A DNA stretch of 64,000 bases from positions 1 to 64,000 of the forward strand of contig NZ_JASAUZ010000007.1 in assembly GCF_030162935.1 (NCBI RefSeq), written 5' to 3'. Source of the DNA: Comamonas halotolerans (lineage in GTDB: Bacteria > Pseudomonadota > Gammaproteobacteria > Burkholderiales > Burkholderiaceae_C). The stretch's first letter is position 1; each line of letters starts with the position of its first letter. Shown in pieces: positions 35,550 to 45,400 of this stretch. A program made the translations under genes and the position numbers. The notes under the pieces are model-generated. The model was not told the DNA's origin and did not search any database. It saw only the letters and a program-made list of their open reading frames with translations.

Positions 35550-35820
35550 AGTGCACTTTCAGCAAACAAAAAAATGAAGCGAAAACCCCTAGGTGAGGCC
35601 CGCCTCAATCATTCTAGACACGCAAATTGCAGTGAAACAAGCTCTAACTTGAATTCATTTGCATTTAAATGCGCGAACTTTACTGCCTCTATCTGCGCTT
35701 AAATGTCTGCCGGAATGCCGCTGTTTTGATGTCAGTTGGCAGCGGATCACTGCCAATTCGCCATGTTGAAAAAGTGATGCTCGTAACGTGTCGCAAAAAA
35801 CTTCTAAAAATCGCTAAAAC
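35550..35820. other. intergenic region before bioY
   Basis: This holds the bioY promoter on the minus strand, after the hydrolase gene. GCATTTAAATGC at 35661-35672 is a perfect 12 bp palindrome, with a half-like copy GCGCTTAAATGTC near 35695. Neither matches the biotin-regulator sites I know. Confidence 0.4.
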
Positions 35821-36792
35821 TCAGGAGAGCTGACGCGCAGATGCTGTGAGTTGCTGCAACATGGCGCAGCCCGCTTCCACATATTGGCGTGCAGCAGGAC
35901 TTGCGACCAGCATGCGCGCAAAGCCATGCACCATGCCATTGGCACGCTGCCATAGTACGCGTGGCCCAGAGGACAGGCCTTGGAGCTGGCGGGCAAAGTC
36001 TTCAGCCTCGTCACGCAAGATGTCGTGGCTGGCAGTTACCAGTGCGATGGGAGGCAGCAGTGGCAGCGCAGATCCGCACAAGCTGGGCGTGCGCAAAGGG
36101 TTGTCATCACTGCCCAAGGCATCCCAATACTGCGACATGGCGTGATCGGTCAGCCCAAAACCTTGGGCAAAGCTGCGCATGCTTGGGGTGTTCTGGCGAG
36201 GAAGCAGGCAAGGGTAGAACAGCAGCAGGGCACGAATGTGTGCGCTAGGGTTTTGAGGCTGTAGCACAGCCTGTGTGGCGGTGGCCAAAGCGAGATGGCC
36301 GCCTGCGCTGTCACCGCCCAGCAGTATCTGGGAATGTGCAAACGGCAAGACCCCACTCATCTGGTGCAGCCACTGCAACACGGCTTGCACATCCTCAACA
36401 GCAGCCGGGAAGGGGTTCTCAGGGGTGCGGCGGTAATGCACGCTCACAACGGTGTGGCCGGTGTAATGTGTCAAGTGCTCACACAAGTCGTCGTGTGTAT
36501 CAAGGCTACCCACCATCCAGCCTCCGCCATGCAGCCAGACCAGGGTCTGGCCCGCCGCCCTGTGGCTAGGCATATAGCTGCGCACGGCAATCTCGCGGCC
36601 TTGCGCTGCGACATAGTGGTTGTGCACGGCAATGTCTGGCAGTGCTTGTGTGCGCAGCAAGCGCGCCTGCAACTCACTGAGGAGTCGGCGGCGCTGAATG
36701 TAGTTCAGCTGCGGTGTGGCAGTTTCTGCATCCAATCGTGCAAAGCGTTGCAGGCAGATGGCCAAGGCGGGGTCTATGGTTGCGTTGCTCAT
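35821..36792 (-). CDS. alpha/beta hydrolase, HSL-type esterase/lipase
   Basis: A 323-residue hydrolase of the hormone-sensitive-lipase family. The oxyanion motif HGGGW is at 88-92 and the nucleophile S162 lies in LLGGDSAGGHLAL. The acid is probably in SHDILRDEAEDF and the His in GMVHGFARM, completing a Ser-Asp-His triad. There is no signal peptide, so it acts in the cytoplasm on short to medium acyl esters. The gene ends 271 bp before bioY and starts 58 bp after the methyltransferase stop on the same strand, so loose co-transcription is possible. Confidence 0.87.
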   Translation of the reverse strand: MSNATIDPALAICLQRFARLDAETATPQLNYIQRRRLLSELQARLLRTQALPDIAVHNHYVAAQGREIAVRSYMPSHRAAGQTLVWLHGGGWMVGSLDTHDDLCEHLTHYTGHTVVSVHYRRTPENPFPAAVEDVQAVLQWLHQMSGVLPFAHSQILLGGDSAGGHLALATATQAVLQPQNPSAHIRALLLFYPCLLPRQNTPSMRSFAQGFGLTDHAMSQYWDALGSDDNPLRTPSLCGSALPLLPPIALVTASHDILRDEAEDFARQLQGLSSGPRVLWQRANGMVHGFARMLVASPAARQYVEAGCAMLQQLTASARQLS

Positions 36793-36850
36793 GGAAGGCG
36801 AGACTTTCTAGCGCTGCGAGTATCAGCACCAGCAGATGGTTATCGAATGC

Positions 36851-37828
36851 TTAGTTTTGCGTTGCTGCGTCCGTGGTTTCAGGCGCGCGGTACACCAGTA
36901 CTTTCAGGCTGCGTTCTTCGTCCACATCGGCAAACACCTCAGGGTTGCTCACGCGCTCCACAAACTGCAGGTCCGGGGCGATTTCAGCCATCTGATTGCG
37001 CAGAAAGTCGGTGCCCAGTTCCGGGGCGTTTAGACAGAGCAAAACATGACCGCCAGGGCGCAGCAAGTCTGGCAGGCGGCGCATGAGTTTGGCGTAGTCT
37101 TTGGTCGCCACAAAGCTGCCCTTTTGGTAGCTGGGCGGGTCAATGATGATCAGATGGTAGGGGCCACCACGGTTGATCTTGCCCCAGCTGCTGAAAATAT
37201 CGTGCGCCAAAAAGCTGGCGCCGCTCAAATGGTTGAGCTGGTGGTTTTGCTGCCCGACAGCCAAGGCGCCCTGGGCCATGTCCATATTCAGAACCTGCCG
37301 TGCACCAGCCTGCAGGGCTGAGACAGAAAATGCGCAGGTGTAGGCGAACAGGTTCAGTACCTTGATGCCATGGCGGTGTTCTGGGTGGTTGGCCACATGG
37401 TCATAGACCCAGCGACGTCCCTCGGCCATATCCAGAAACAGGCCGTGGTTTTGTCCGCGCAGCACATGAACACGATATTTCAAACCTGCCTCGCTCACGA
37501 TGTGAGGCTCTGGCACGCTGCCCGACATCAACCGCGTTTCGGCCTTGGCGCCGGGCTGGCGCATCTGGTAGACCCAATTGAGCGGCTGGTCTTGGCCCAA
37601 CTGCGCCCAGCGCGTCTGCAGGGCTTGGCCCAGCTGCGCCAAAGCGTCTTCTTCCAGAGGCTGAAAACTGGTAAGCACCAACACGGGCGGAAACGCATCC
37701 AGCAGCAGATGTTCACAACCCGGATAACGCCCGCCCCGGCCATGGAAAATGCGCGTGGCATCGGTCGGCATTTCAAACTGGGCAATGGCGTCGAGCAGGG
37801 CTTGCATGGAATTCACGGAAAACGTCAA
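36851..37828 (-). CDS. class I SAM-dependent methyltransferase, RlmI/RlmL-like
   Basis: A protein of up to 325 residues (start at 37828, or at 37807 seven codons on) with a Rossmann methyltransferase domain. SAM motif I is LNLFAYTCAFSVSALQAGA, the next acidic strand LNMDMAQGALAVGQQN, and the catalytic strand IIIDPPSYQKGSFVATKDYA has the DPPSY signature of rRNA cytosine/guanine methyltransferases. It lacks an N-terminal PUA domain, so it is not a standard RlmI; the N-terminal ~120 residues differ. The likely target is rRNA or another nucleic acid base. Confidence 0.75.
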   Translation of the reverse strand: MTFSVNSMQALLDAIAQFEMPTDATRIFHGRGGRYPGCEHLLLDAFPPVLVLTSFQPLEEDALAQLGQALQTRWAQLGQDQPLNWVYQMRQPGAKAETRLMSGSVPEPHIVSEAGLKYRVHVLRGQNHGLFLDMAEGRRWVYDHVANHPEHRHGIKVLNLFAYTCAFSVSALQAGARQVLNMDMAQGALAVGQQNHQLNHLSGASFLAHDIFSSWGKINRGGPYHLIIIDPPSYQKGSFVATKDYAKLMRRLPDLLRPGGHVLLCLNAPELGTDFLRNQMAEIAPDLQFVERVSNPEVFADVDEERSLKVLVYRAPETTDAATQN

Positions 37829-37853
37829 AGGCCGAGAGTATGCGCGATTCGAT

Positions 37854-38540
37854 TCACTTGGCGCAGGCTTGACTTGCTATGTCCTCGTGTGCAAGTTGCC
37901 TGGTATCAGGTCCCGTACTGCTGCAGGCGGCGACAGAGGCGGGCGTAAAGCTGCCGTCGCTCACGTTGAACACATACACCTGCCCTTCCTCTATCACGTA
38001 GTGCCATCCGTGCAATGAGATCCGTTCTTCCTCGACGCGCTGTCTCACCATGGGATAGCCCATGAGGCGTTCAAGCTGCAACACCACTGCGCGTTGCTCG
38101 GTGCGGCGCAGCGCTTCAGGCGTGGGCTGCACCGGCAGTACAGCGTCACGTCCCAGATCGAGCCAGCGATCAAGATGTCGTGCTTCTTCAGGCACCTCTT
38201 CATACATCGCCTTGATGCCCCCACAGTGACTGTGCCCACATACCACGATGTGGCTCACATTCAGGTTGAGCACTGCAAACTCGATCGCAGCGGCAGTGCC
38301 ATGGTGACCCTGCGAGCCGTCGTAAGGAGGAACAAAGGCCCCCACGTTGCGCACCAGGAACAGCTCGCCCGGCCCGGTTCCCGTAAGCAGGTATGGAACC
38401 AGGCGCGAGTCGGAGCAGCCAATGAACAAGATATTCGGATGCTGGCCCTCATCAACCAGAGATTGAAACTGCTCGCGGTAACGAGGAAACGCGTCATGGT
38501 GAAAGCAGCGCAGGCGTTGCAGCAGATCATCGTCGGGCAT
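37854..38540 (-). CDS. can: beta-class carbonic anhydrase
   Basis: A 228-residue beta carbonic anhydrase (CO2 plus water to bicarbonate). Zinc ligands lie in LFIGCSDSRLVP (Cys, with the Asp-Arg dyad) and CGHSHCGGIKAM (His and Cys), the standard arrangement. RNVGAFVPPYDGSQGHHGTA and EFAVLNLNVSHIVVCG fit the fold, and the C-terminal YVFNVSDGSF is usual for the family. It lies 27 bp after the parvulin gene on the same strand, so it may be the last gene of the nitrate reductase transcript, supplying or removing bicarbonate during anaerobic growth. Confidence 0.9.
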   Translation of the reverse strand: MPDDDLLQRLRCFHHDAFPRYREQFQSLVDEGQHPNILFIGCSDSRLVPYLLTGTGPGELFLVRNVGAFVPPYDGSQGHHGTAAAIEFAVLNLNVSHIVVCGHSHCGGIKAMYEEVPEEARHLDRWLDLGRDAVLPVQPTPEALRRTEQRAVVLQLERLMGYPMVRQRVEEERISLHGWHYVIEEGQVYVFNVSDGSFTPASVAACSSTGPDTRQLAHEDIASQACAK

Positions 38541-38567
38541 GCACTCTCCCTGAAACTCAAAAGGGCA

Positions 38568-39413
38568 TCACTGCACAAGCGGCGAATTCACCGCGTCGAT
38601 ATCCACGCCTTCCATGTGCGCATCACCCGCAAGCATCTGCAGATATTGGCGCACGGCGTTGGTCCAGGCCTGTTGCTGCAAGGTGCGCAGCACACTGGCA
38701 CGTGCATCCTCGTATCCAACCGGCTGGCCGGTTTTGCGCTCCTGAACTTCGACGACATGCAAACCAAACCGGCTGTGTACCAGCCGCGCCAGCACGCCCA
38801 CCTCGTTCGATGCGAAGATTTCTGCTGCAAATTCCGGTGCGCAATCTGTGCGGGAAAGCCAGCCCAGCTCGCCACCTTGGGCACCGCTGGGGCAGTTGGA
38901 CAGCTCGCGTGCCACATCGGCAAAGCGCGTTGGCTCGTTCGCGTCTGCTGTGCGCAGCTCCAGTAGCGCTGCTTCGGCACGCTGGCGCAGCGCACCGACG
39001 TTCACCCCCGGTGTCACAGCGAACAGCACATGCCGCAGCCTGACCTGTTCGTCGCGATACAAAGGATGCGCGGCATAGTAACGCTGGCAATCCGCTTCCG
39101 TGGGCTCGGGCAAAGCCAGGTCGCGCTCCAGCATCTGCTCTATCGCTTCGGCTGCTGCCTCGCTGATGGCACCCTGCACATGCGGATGGTCCGCAGCATC
39201 GAGCAATCCGGTGCGTTGGGCATGCTGTCGCAACAGCTCCGTGCAGGCGCGTTGGCGCAACTCATCTGGATGCGGCAAAGTATCTGCTGCGTGCAGCGCC
39301 ACTTCGTTGATGCGCGCTATCGGCACAACGTTATGCGGCGCAGAAACATGCTCGGAGCCACAGCCACCTGCGCTGTGGGAGCCACAATCACATGCATGAT
39401 TTTCAAGAGACAT
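38568..39413 (-). CDS. parvulin-type peptidyl-prolyl isomerase of the nar operon
   Basis: A 281-residue protein. The start at 39413 follows GGAGGT closely, better than an ATG nine codons upstream. The C-terminal half is a parvulin domain: VRLRHVLFAV, ARELSNCPSGAQGGELGWLS and SRFGLHVVEVQERKTG. The N-terminus carries a Cys/His cluster (HACDCGSHSAGGCGSEH) that may bind a metal. There is no signal peptide. NifM-like parvulins follow narGHJI in several denitrifiers and are thought to help nitrate reductase mature. It begins 16 bp after narI. Confidence 0.82.
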   Translation of the reverse strand: MSLENHACDCGSHSAGGCGSEHVSAPHNVVPIARINEVALHAADTLPHPDELRQRACTELLRQHAQRTGLLDAADHPHVQGAISEAAAEAIEQMLERDLALPEPTEADCQRYYAAHPLYRDEQVRLRHVLFAVTPGVNVGALRQRAEAALLELRTADANEPTRFADVARELSNCPSGAQGGELGWLSRTDCAPEFAAEIFASNEVGVLARLVHSRFGLHVVEVQERKTGQPVGYEDARASVLRTLQQQAWTNAVRQYLQMLAGDAHMEGVDIDAVNSPLVQ

Positions 39414-39429
39414 GATGACCTCCATCTGC

Positions 39430-40167
39430 TCAAGCCGCATTGTTGTGGCGTGGCGGAGTGTTGTGATCGGCTGGCACGTTCATGCGGCGCGCGCGCACTA
39501 CCTGATAGGGGCGGCGCAGATAAGCCAGCGTGGCGAACCCGCTCCACACGTGCACCAGGCGGGTGAACGGGAAGATCAGGAACAGGCTCATGCCCAGGAA
39601 CATATGCGCCTTGAACACCCAGCTGGCATCGGCCAGCAACGCCACGCCACCAGAACGGAAGGTGATCAGGCGCTGCGCCCATTCAGCCAGATTCATCATC
39701 ATGCCGCCGTCCAGATGCTGCGCTGAAAGCGGAATGGTCGCCAGACCAAGCACTAGTTGAATCCACAGCAGCCACAGCAGCATGATGTCGCTGGTCTTGG
39801 ACGTGACCCGGATACGCGTATCGCCCAGGCGGCGCACCAGCAGCAGCGTCACTCCGATGAATGCCAGCACACCGGCGATGCCGCCCGTCACCATCGCCAT
39901 CATCTGCTTCTGGCCTGCGCTGATGAAACCCTCATACATGAAGTGTGGCGTGAGCATGCCGACCGAGTGGCCGAAGAAAAGGAACAGCACGCCGATATGG
40001 AACAGATTGCTGCCCCAGCGCAGGCTGCCCTTGCGCAGAAGCTGGGATGAATCGGTCTTCCAGGTGTACTGGTCACGGTCAAAGCGCATCCAGCTGCCGA
40101 TGAAAAAAACGGCCAGACACACATAGGGGTAGATGCCGAACACAAGAGTGTTGAGCCAGTCGGTCAT
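39430..40167 (-). CDS. narI: respiratory nitrate reductase gamma subunit (cytochrome b)
   Basis: A 245-residue integral membrane subunit with five helices. It takes electrons from quinol through two b haems and passes them to NarH. Landmarks are FGIYPYVCLAVFFIGSWMRF at the start, LFHIGVLFLFFGHSVGMLTP with haem-ligand His residues, and AHMFLGMSLFLIFPFTRLVH near the end with the other ligands. Length and order are typical. Its ATG overlaps the narJ stop by 4 bp. It anchors NarGH on the cytoplasmic face. Confidence 0.93.
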   Translation of the reverse strand: MTDWLNTLVFGIYPYVCLAVFFIGSWMRFDRDQYTWKTDSSQLLRKGSLRWGSNLFHIGVLFLFFGHSVGMLTPHFMYEGFISAGQKQMMAMVTGGIAGVLAFIGVTLLLVRRLGDTRIRVTSKTSDIMLLWLLWIQLVLGLATIPLSAQHLDGGMMMNLAEWAQRLITFRSGGVALLADASWVFKAHMFLGMSLFLIFPFTRLVHVWSGFATLAYLRRPYQVVRARRMNVPADHNTPPRHNNAA

Positions 40168-40865
40168 GCTGCTTCTCCTGAGGTTTGTTTCGAAAGATCG
40201 GTCTTGCGTACGAAGTGCACAGGCTGCGGTGTTCCCGGCTTGGACTGGCCGTGCGAGCTGCAGCCAATAAAGGCTTCGGGTTCGCTCCAGGTATCGTCCA
40301 GGTCGGGCTCAGGATCGATGGCGACGGCGTGCGCCTTGGTGCCCGCAAGCTCCAGTACGGCCGCGATGACGCTGGCGTACGGGCTTTCGCGCTGCACCAG
40401 TGCGGAAAAGATGGCGTTGAGGATCTGGACCATCTCGCCGAGAAATTCCCGTGCAATCTCTGGTGGTTGCGTGGATGCAAATTCGAGCACCACCGGCAGG
40501 TGATCGGGTAGTTCGCCGGCGTTGAACTGTAGGCCTGCTTTCTCATAGGTTTGCTGCAGATCGACAAGCGCGGGACCACGTTCGCGGGAATCACCGTGGA
40601 TATGTTCGAACAGGTGCAGCGAGGTCTTGTGTCCGCGATCGAAAAGATCCACGAAACGCGCCTGTGCCTCCCATTCGCCAAGCGTTGTCAAGTGTGCGCT
40701 CAGTTGCGCTATTTCATCGATGCGCTCACGGGGCAATGCCTGCTCCATGCGCAGTGCGTCAACCATTGCGGGCAGGTCGGCCAGCATCAGCGCATCAGGG
40801 TAGCCCAGCAGTCGCGAGAGCACCCGCAGCGTATAGCGCATGGTCTGAGGTGTTGTCTGGAACAT
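40164..40865 (-). CDS. narJ: nitrate reductase molybdenum cofactor assembly chaperone
   Basis: A 233-residue TorD/NarJ family chaperone that binds apo-NarG and allows insertion of the molybdenum cofactor and the iron-sulfur centre before membrane attachment. It is helical throughout; conserved-looking segments are RLLGYPDALMLADLPAMVDA, FVDLFDRGHKTSLHLFEHIHG and DHLPVVLEFASTQP. It starts 35 bp after narH and overlaps narI by 4 bp, the usual order of the operon. It is not part of the mature enzyme. Confidence 0.93.
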   Translation of the reverse strand: MFQTTPQTMRYTLRVLSRLLGYPDALMLADLPAMVDALRMEQALPRERIDEIAQLSAHLTTLGEWEAQARFVDLFDRGHKTSLHLFEHIHGDSRERGPALVDLQQTYEKAGLQFNAGELPDHLPVVLEFASTQPPEIAREFLGEMVQILNAIFSALVQRESPYASVIAAVLELAGTKAHAVAIDPEPDLDDTWSEPEAFIGCSSHGQSKPGTPQPVHFVRKTDLSKQTSGEAA

Positions 40866-40900
40866 GTTCTTTACTTCCTTTTCGTTGTGATGCTGTCGCT

Positions 40901-42424
40901 TCAGACATTGGCCCTGATGGGAATGGTGCGCTGCTTCTTGCCTCCGAACATGCTGACTTCAGACGTTCCGTCCGAGCAGCCGTTACCGAACGAGAATCCG
41001 CAGCCACCACGCAGATCGAAGGCGTTTTCCGCATACTCGCGGTGCGCTGAAGGAATCACGAAACGGTCTTCGTAGTTGGCGATTGCCATCACGTGGTACA
41101 TGTCCTGCACTTCGTCTGCAGTGAGGCCCACCTGCTTGAGCACATTGATGTTTTCGATCTGGTCGACGTGCTTGCTGCGCTGATACGTGCGCATTGCCAA
41201 CATGCGCTCCAGGGCCCGCACGACCGGCTTGCGGTCGCCTGCCGTCAGCAGATTGGCGAGGTACTGCACAGGAATGCGCAGTTGCGAGACGTCGGGAATC
41301 TCGCCATTGGTGCTGATGTGACCCGCGTTGGCCGCCGAGGTGATGGGCGAGAGCGGTGGCACATACCAGACCATGGGCAGCGTACGGTACTCGGGGTGCA
41401 GCGGCAGTGCCACCTTCCAGTCCACGGCCATTTGGTAGACCGGGCTTTTGCGTGCGGCTTCCATCCAGTCGTCGGGAATGCCGTCAATGCGTGCTTGCTT
41501 GATGACTTCCGGGTCGTTGGGGTCAAGGAAGATGCTCATCTGCGCTTCGTACAGATCGCGATCCTTCTCGACACTTGCCGCCTCCGCAATACGGTCGGCG
41601 TCATAGAGCATCACGCCCAGATAGCGGATGCGGCCCACACAGGTTTCCGAGCACACGGTCGGCTGGCCTGCCTCGATGCGGGGATAGCAGAAGATGCACT
41701 TCTCGGCCTTGCCGCTTTGCCAGTTGTAGTAAATTTTCTTGTAGGGGCAGCCCGAGATGCACATGCGCCAGCCGCGGCACTTGTCCTGGTCAATCAGCAC
41801 AATGCCGTCTTCCTCGCGCTTGTAGATCGAGCCGGAAGGGCACGATGCCACGCATGCCGGATTCAGACAGTGCTCGCACAAGCGCGGCAGGTACATCATG
41901 AAGGTGTTCTCAAACTGGCCGTAGATGTCCTTTTGCACATCTTCGAAATTCACATCGGCACTGCGCTTGGAGAACTCGCCGCCGAGAATTTCCTCCCAGT
42001 TCGGACCCCATTCGATTTTCTGCATGCGCTGCCCGGTGATCAGGCTGCGCGGGCGTGCCGTGGGAGCCGCCTTGCTTTCCTTGGCAGATTGCAGGTGATC
42101 GTAGTCGTAGGTGAAGGGCTCGTAGTAGTCGTCAATCTGTGGCAGGTTGGGGTTGGCGAAGATGCGCATCAGCAGCTTCCACTTGCCACCCTGTCTGGGT
42201 GTGATGGAGCCGTCGGCATGGCGCGTCCAGCCACCATTCCACTTCGCCTGGTTCTCCCACTCCTTGGGATAGCCGATGCCTGGCTTGGTCTCGACGTTGT
42301 TGAACCATGCGTATTCCATGCCAGGGCGGCTGGTCCAAACGTTCTTGCAGGTGACCGAGCAAGTATGGCAACCGATGCATTTGTCGAGATTGAGCACCAT
42401 GCCGATTTGCGCGCGTACTTTCAT
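40901..42424 (-). CDS. narH: respiratory nitrate reductase beta subunit (iron-sulfur)
   Basis: A 507-residue electron-transfer subunit with four Fe-S clusters. Cysteine groups visible: CIGCHTCSVTCKNVW near the N-terminus, CEHCLNPACVASCP, CRGWRMCISGCP and CIFCYP with CSETCVGR. The Trp in CRGWRMC replaces a cysteine, which marks the [3Fe-4S] centre. It carries electrons from NarI to NarG in the cytoplasm. The gene starts 23 bp after narG, in the standard order. Length matches the family. Confidence 0.95.
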   Translation of the reverse strand: MKVRAQIGMVLNLDKCIGCHTCSVTCKNVWTSRPGMEYAWFNNVETKPGIGYPKEWENQAKWNGGWTRHADGSITPRQGGKWKLLMRIFANPNLPQIDDYYEPFTYDYDHLQSAKESKAAPTARPRSLITGQRMQKIEWGPNWEEILGGEFSKRSADVNFEDVQKDIYGQFENTFMMYLPRLCEHCLNPACVASCPSGSIYKREEDGIVLIDQDKCRGWRMCISGCPYKKIYYNWQSGKAEKCIFCYPRIEAGQPTVCSETCVGRIRYLGVMLYDADRIAEAASVEKDRDLYEAQMSIFLDPNDPEVIKQARIDGIPDDWMEAARKSPVYQMAVDWKVALPLHPEYRTLPMVWYVPPLSPITSAANAGHISTNGEIPDVSQLRIPVQYLANLLTAGDRKPVVRALERMLAMRTYQRSKHVDQIENINVLKQVGLTADEVQDMYHVMAIANYEDRFVIPSAHREYAENAFDLRGGCGFSFGNGCSDGTSEVSMFGGKKQRTIPIRANV

Positions 42425-42447
42425 CGTATTTCTCCTTGTGCTGTCGC

Positions 42448-45400
42448 TCAGGCGTGGGTTGTGTGGTTGCGCTGTTCTTCGTCGAGCCAGTCGACGCGGC
42501 GCATCTTGCGCACCAGCACGAACTCGTCGCGGTTGGTGCCGATGGTTCCGTAGTAGTTGAAACCGTAGCTGTACTGCGCGTAGCCGCCGATCATGTGCGT
42601 GGGCTTGAGCACGATGCGTGTAACCGAGTTGTGGATGCCGCCGCGCGTGCCCGTGATCTCGGAGCCGGGCGTGTTGATGATCTTTTCCTGTGCGTGGTAC
42701 ATCATCACCATGCCCTGGTTCACGCGCTGGCTCACCACCGCACGTGCCGCAATCGCACCGTTGGTGTTGAAGAGCTCGACCCAGTCGTTGTCCTCAATAC
42801 CTGCCCGCTTGGCGTCATCCTCGCTGAGCCATACGACTGGACCACCACGGTTGAGCGTGAGCATGTGCAGGTTGTCGCTGTACGTGCTGTGGATGCCCCA
42901 TTTCTGGTGCGGCGTGATGAAGTTCAGCGCAATCTCGGGGTTACCGTTGGGCTTCCTGCCTTCGACTTCGTGCAGCGTTTTCAGGTGCACTGGTGGGCGG
43001 TAGCTGACAAAGCCCTCGCCGAAGTCACGCATCCACGGGTGGTCCTGATAGAACTGCTGGCGACCGGTGAGCGTGCGCCATGGGATCAGCTCGTGCACAT
43101 TGGTGTAGCCTGCGTTGTAGCTGACCTTCTCGCTCTCCAGCCCGGACCATGTGGGCGAGCTGATGATCTTGCGCGGTTGCGCCTGGATGTCACGGAAGCG
43201 AATCTTCTCGTCCTCGCGATGCAGTGCCAGATGCACATGGTCGCGGCCGGTCTGTCTGGACAGCGCATCCCACGCCTTGCAGGCCACGTGGCCGTTGGTT
43301 TCGGGCGCAAGCATCATCACCACTTCGGTGGCATCGATATCGCTAACAATGCGGGGCATGCCCTTGGTGACGCCTTCTTCGCGGACGCGGCCATTGAGGT
43401 CACCAAGCTGACCCACTTCGGTCTCGGTATTCCATGCAATGCCCTTGCCGCCGTTGCCCACCTTCTCCATCAGTGGGCCAAGCGCCGTGAAGCGTTTGTA
43501 CACGTTCGGGTAGTCACGCTCGACCACGGCAATTTGTGGCGCAGTTTTGCCAGGAATGAGTGCGCATTCGCCGCGCTTCCAGTCTTTGACGCCGTAGGGC
43601 TGAGCCAGCTCGGCAGCGGTGTCGTGCATGATGGGGGTGAGCACTACCTCCTTTTCTACGCCAAGGTGGCCTACGCACAGTTCGCTGAAGGCTTTGGCGA
43701 AGCCCTTGTAGATCTCCCAGTCACTGCGTGCCTGCCATGCCGGATCCACCGCTGCAGACAGTGGGTGGATGAATGGGTGCATGTCGCTGGTGTTGAGATC
43801 GTTCTTCTCGTACCAGGTGGCCGTGGGCAGCACGATGTCGGAGTACAGACAGGTGGTGCTCATGCGGAAGTCAAGCGTGACCAGCAGGTCCAGCTTGCCC
43901 TCGGGTGCATTCGCATGCCATTGCACCTCTTCGGGTTTGGCTTCCTGCGGTCCCAGATCCCTGCCTTGAACGCCGTGGGTGGTGCCCAGCAGGTGCTTGA
44001 GAAAGTACTCATGCCCCTTGCCCGATGAGCCAAGGATGTTGGAACGCCACACAAACATGTTGCGCGGCCAGTTGGCTGGGTGGTCGGGGTCTTCGCAGCT
44101 CATCTCCAGCGAGCCGGATGTCAGTCCCTCGACGACATAGGCTTTGGGGTCGATATTGGCGGACTGCGCATCGCGCACGACCTGCAGCGGGTTGGTTTTG
44201 AGCTGAGGGGCGCTTGGCAGCCACCCCATGCGCTCGGCACGCACGTTGTAGTCGATCATCGAGCCGCTGTAGTTGCTTTGATCGGCCAGCGGCGATAGCA
44301 CTTCCTCCACACCCAGTTTTTCATAACGCCACTGGTCAGTGTGCGCGTAAAAGAAGCTGGTGGAGTTCTGCTGGCGCGGAGGGCGCATCCAGTCCAGGGC
44401 AAAGGCCAGCGCTGTCCAGCCGGTTTGCGGGCGCAGTTTTTCCTGGCCCACGTAGTGGGCCCAGCCACCGCCGCTTTGGCCGATGCAGCCACACAGCATC
44501 AACATGTTGATGATGCCGCGATAGTTCATATCGCAGTGGTACCAGTGGTTCATTGCCGCGCCGATGATGACCATGGATTTGCCCTGCGTCTTGTCCGCGT
44601 TGTCGGCGAACTCGCGTGCGGTGCGAATGACCTGGTCGCGTGGCACACCAGTGATCTGCTCTTGCCAGGCTGGTGTATATGGCACGTTGTCGTCATAGCC
44701 GATGGCGGCACCTTCTCCTTCGAGCCCGCGATGGATGCCGTAGTTGGCGGCCAGCAGATCGAACACGGTGGCCACCGCCACGGTGCCTTCAAGACCGTCG
44801 CCCGAAAGTTGCATGTGCGAGATGGGGACACGGCGCACCAGCACGTCGCTGTTCTGATCGTTGGCCTTGAAGTTGGGTGACTCCACACCGCCGAAATAGG
44901 GGAACGCCACATCGGCCACAGCAGCGGGCTGTGCACCGTCTTCCATCACCGAGAGCTTCAGGCGCACGTCCTTGCCTTCGCCTGCTTCCTTGGCTTCCAG
45001 GTTCCACAGACCTTGATCGGTGCGGCCATCTGTGCCCCAGCGAAATCCGATGGAGCCGTTGGGTACCACAACGCGGCCATCTTCCTCGAAGGCCACGGTC
45101 TTCCAGTCCGGATGGTTTTCCTGGCCGAGACTGGCCGCAAAGTCACTGGCGCGCACGTAGCGATCGGGCACCAGTGCCGTGCGACCGTCGGAAAGCTTTT
45201 GCTCCTTGAGTGCAACCAGCAGCGGCAGGTCGGTATACCGGCGTGCGTACTCGTCGAAGTAAGCGCTCTTTTTATCGAAGTAGAACTCCTTGAGGATCAC
45301 GTGCCCCATGGCCATTGCGACTGCGGCGTCCGTGCCCTGCTGAGGGTGCATCCACAGGTCTGCCAGCTTGGCAACTTCGGAGTAATCGGGTGTGACTGCC

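Noticed and set aside
41093-42553. Plus-strand open frame of ~486 codons opposite narH
   Set aside because: A His/Leu/Val-rich mirror of narH with no family resemblance; narH has full Fe-S cysteine motifs.
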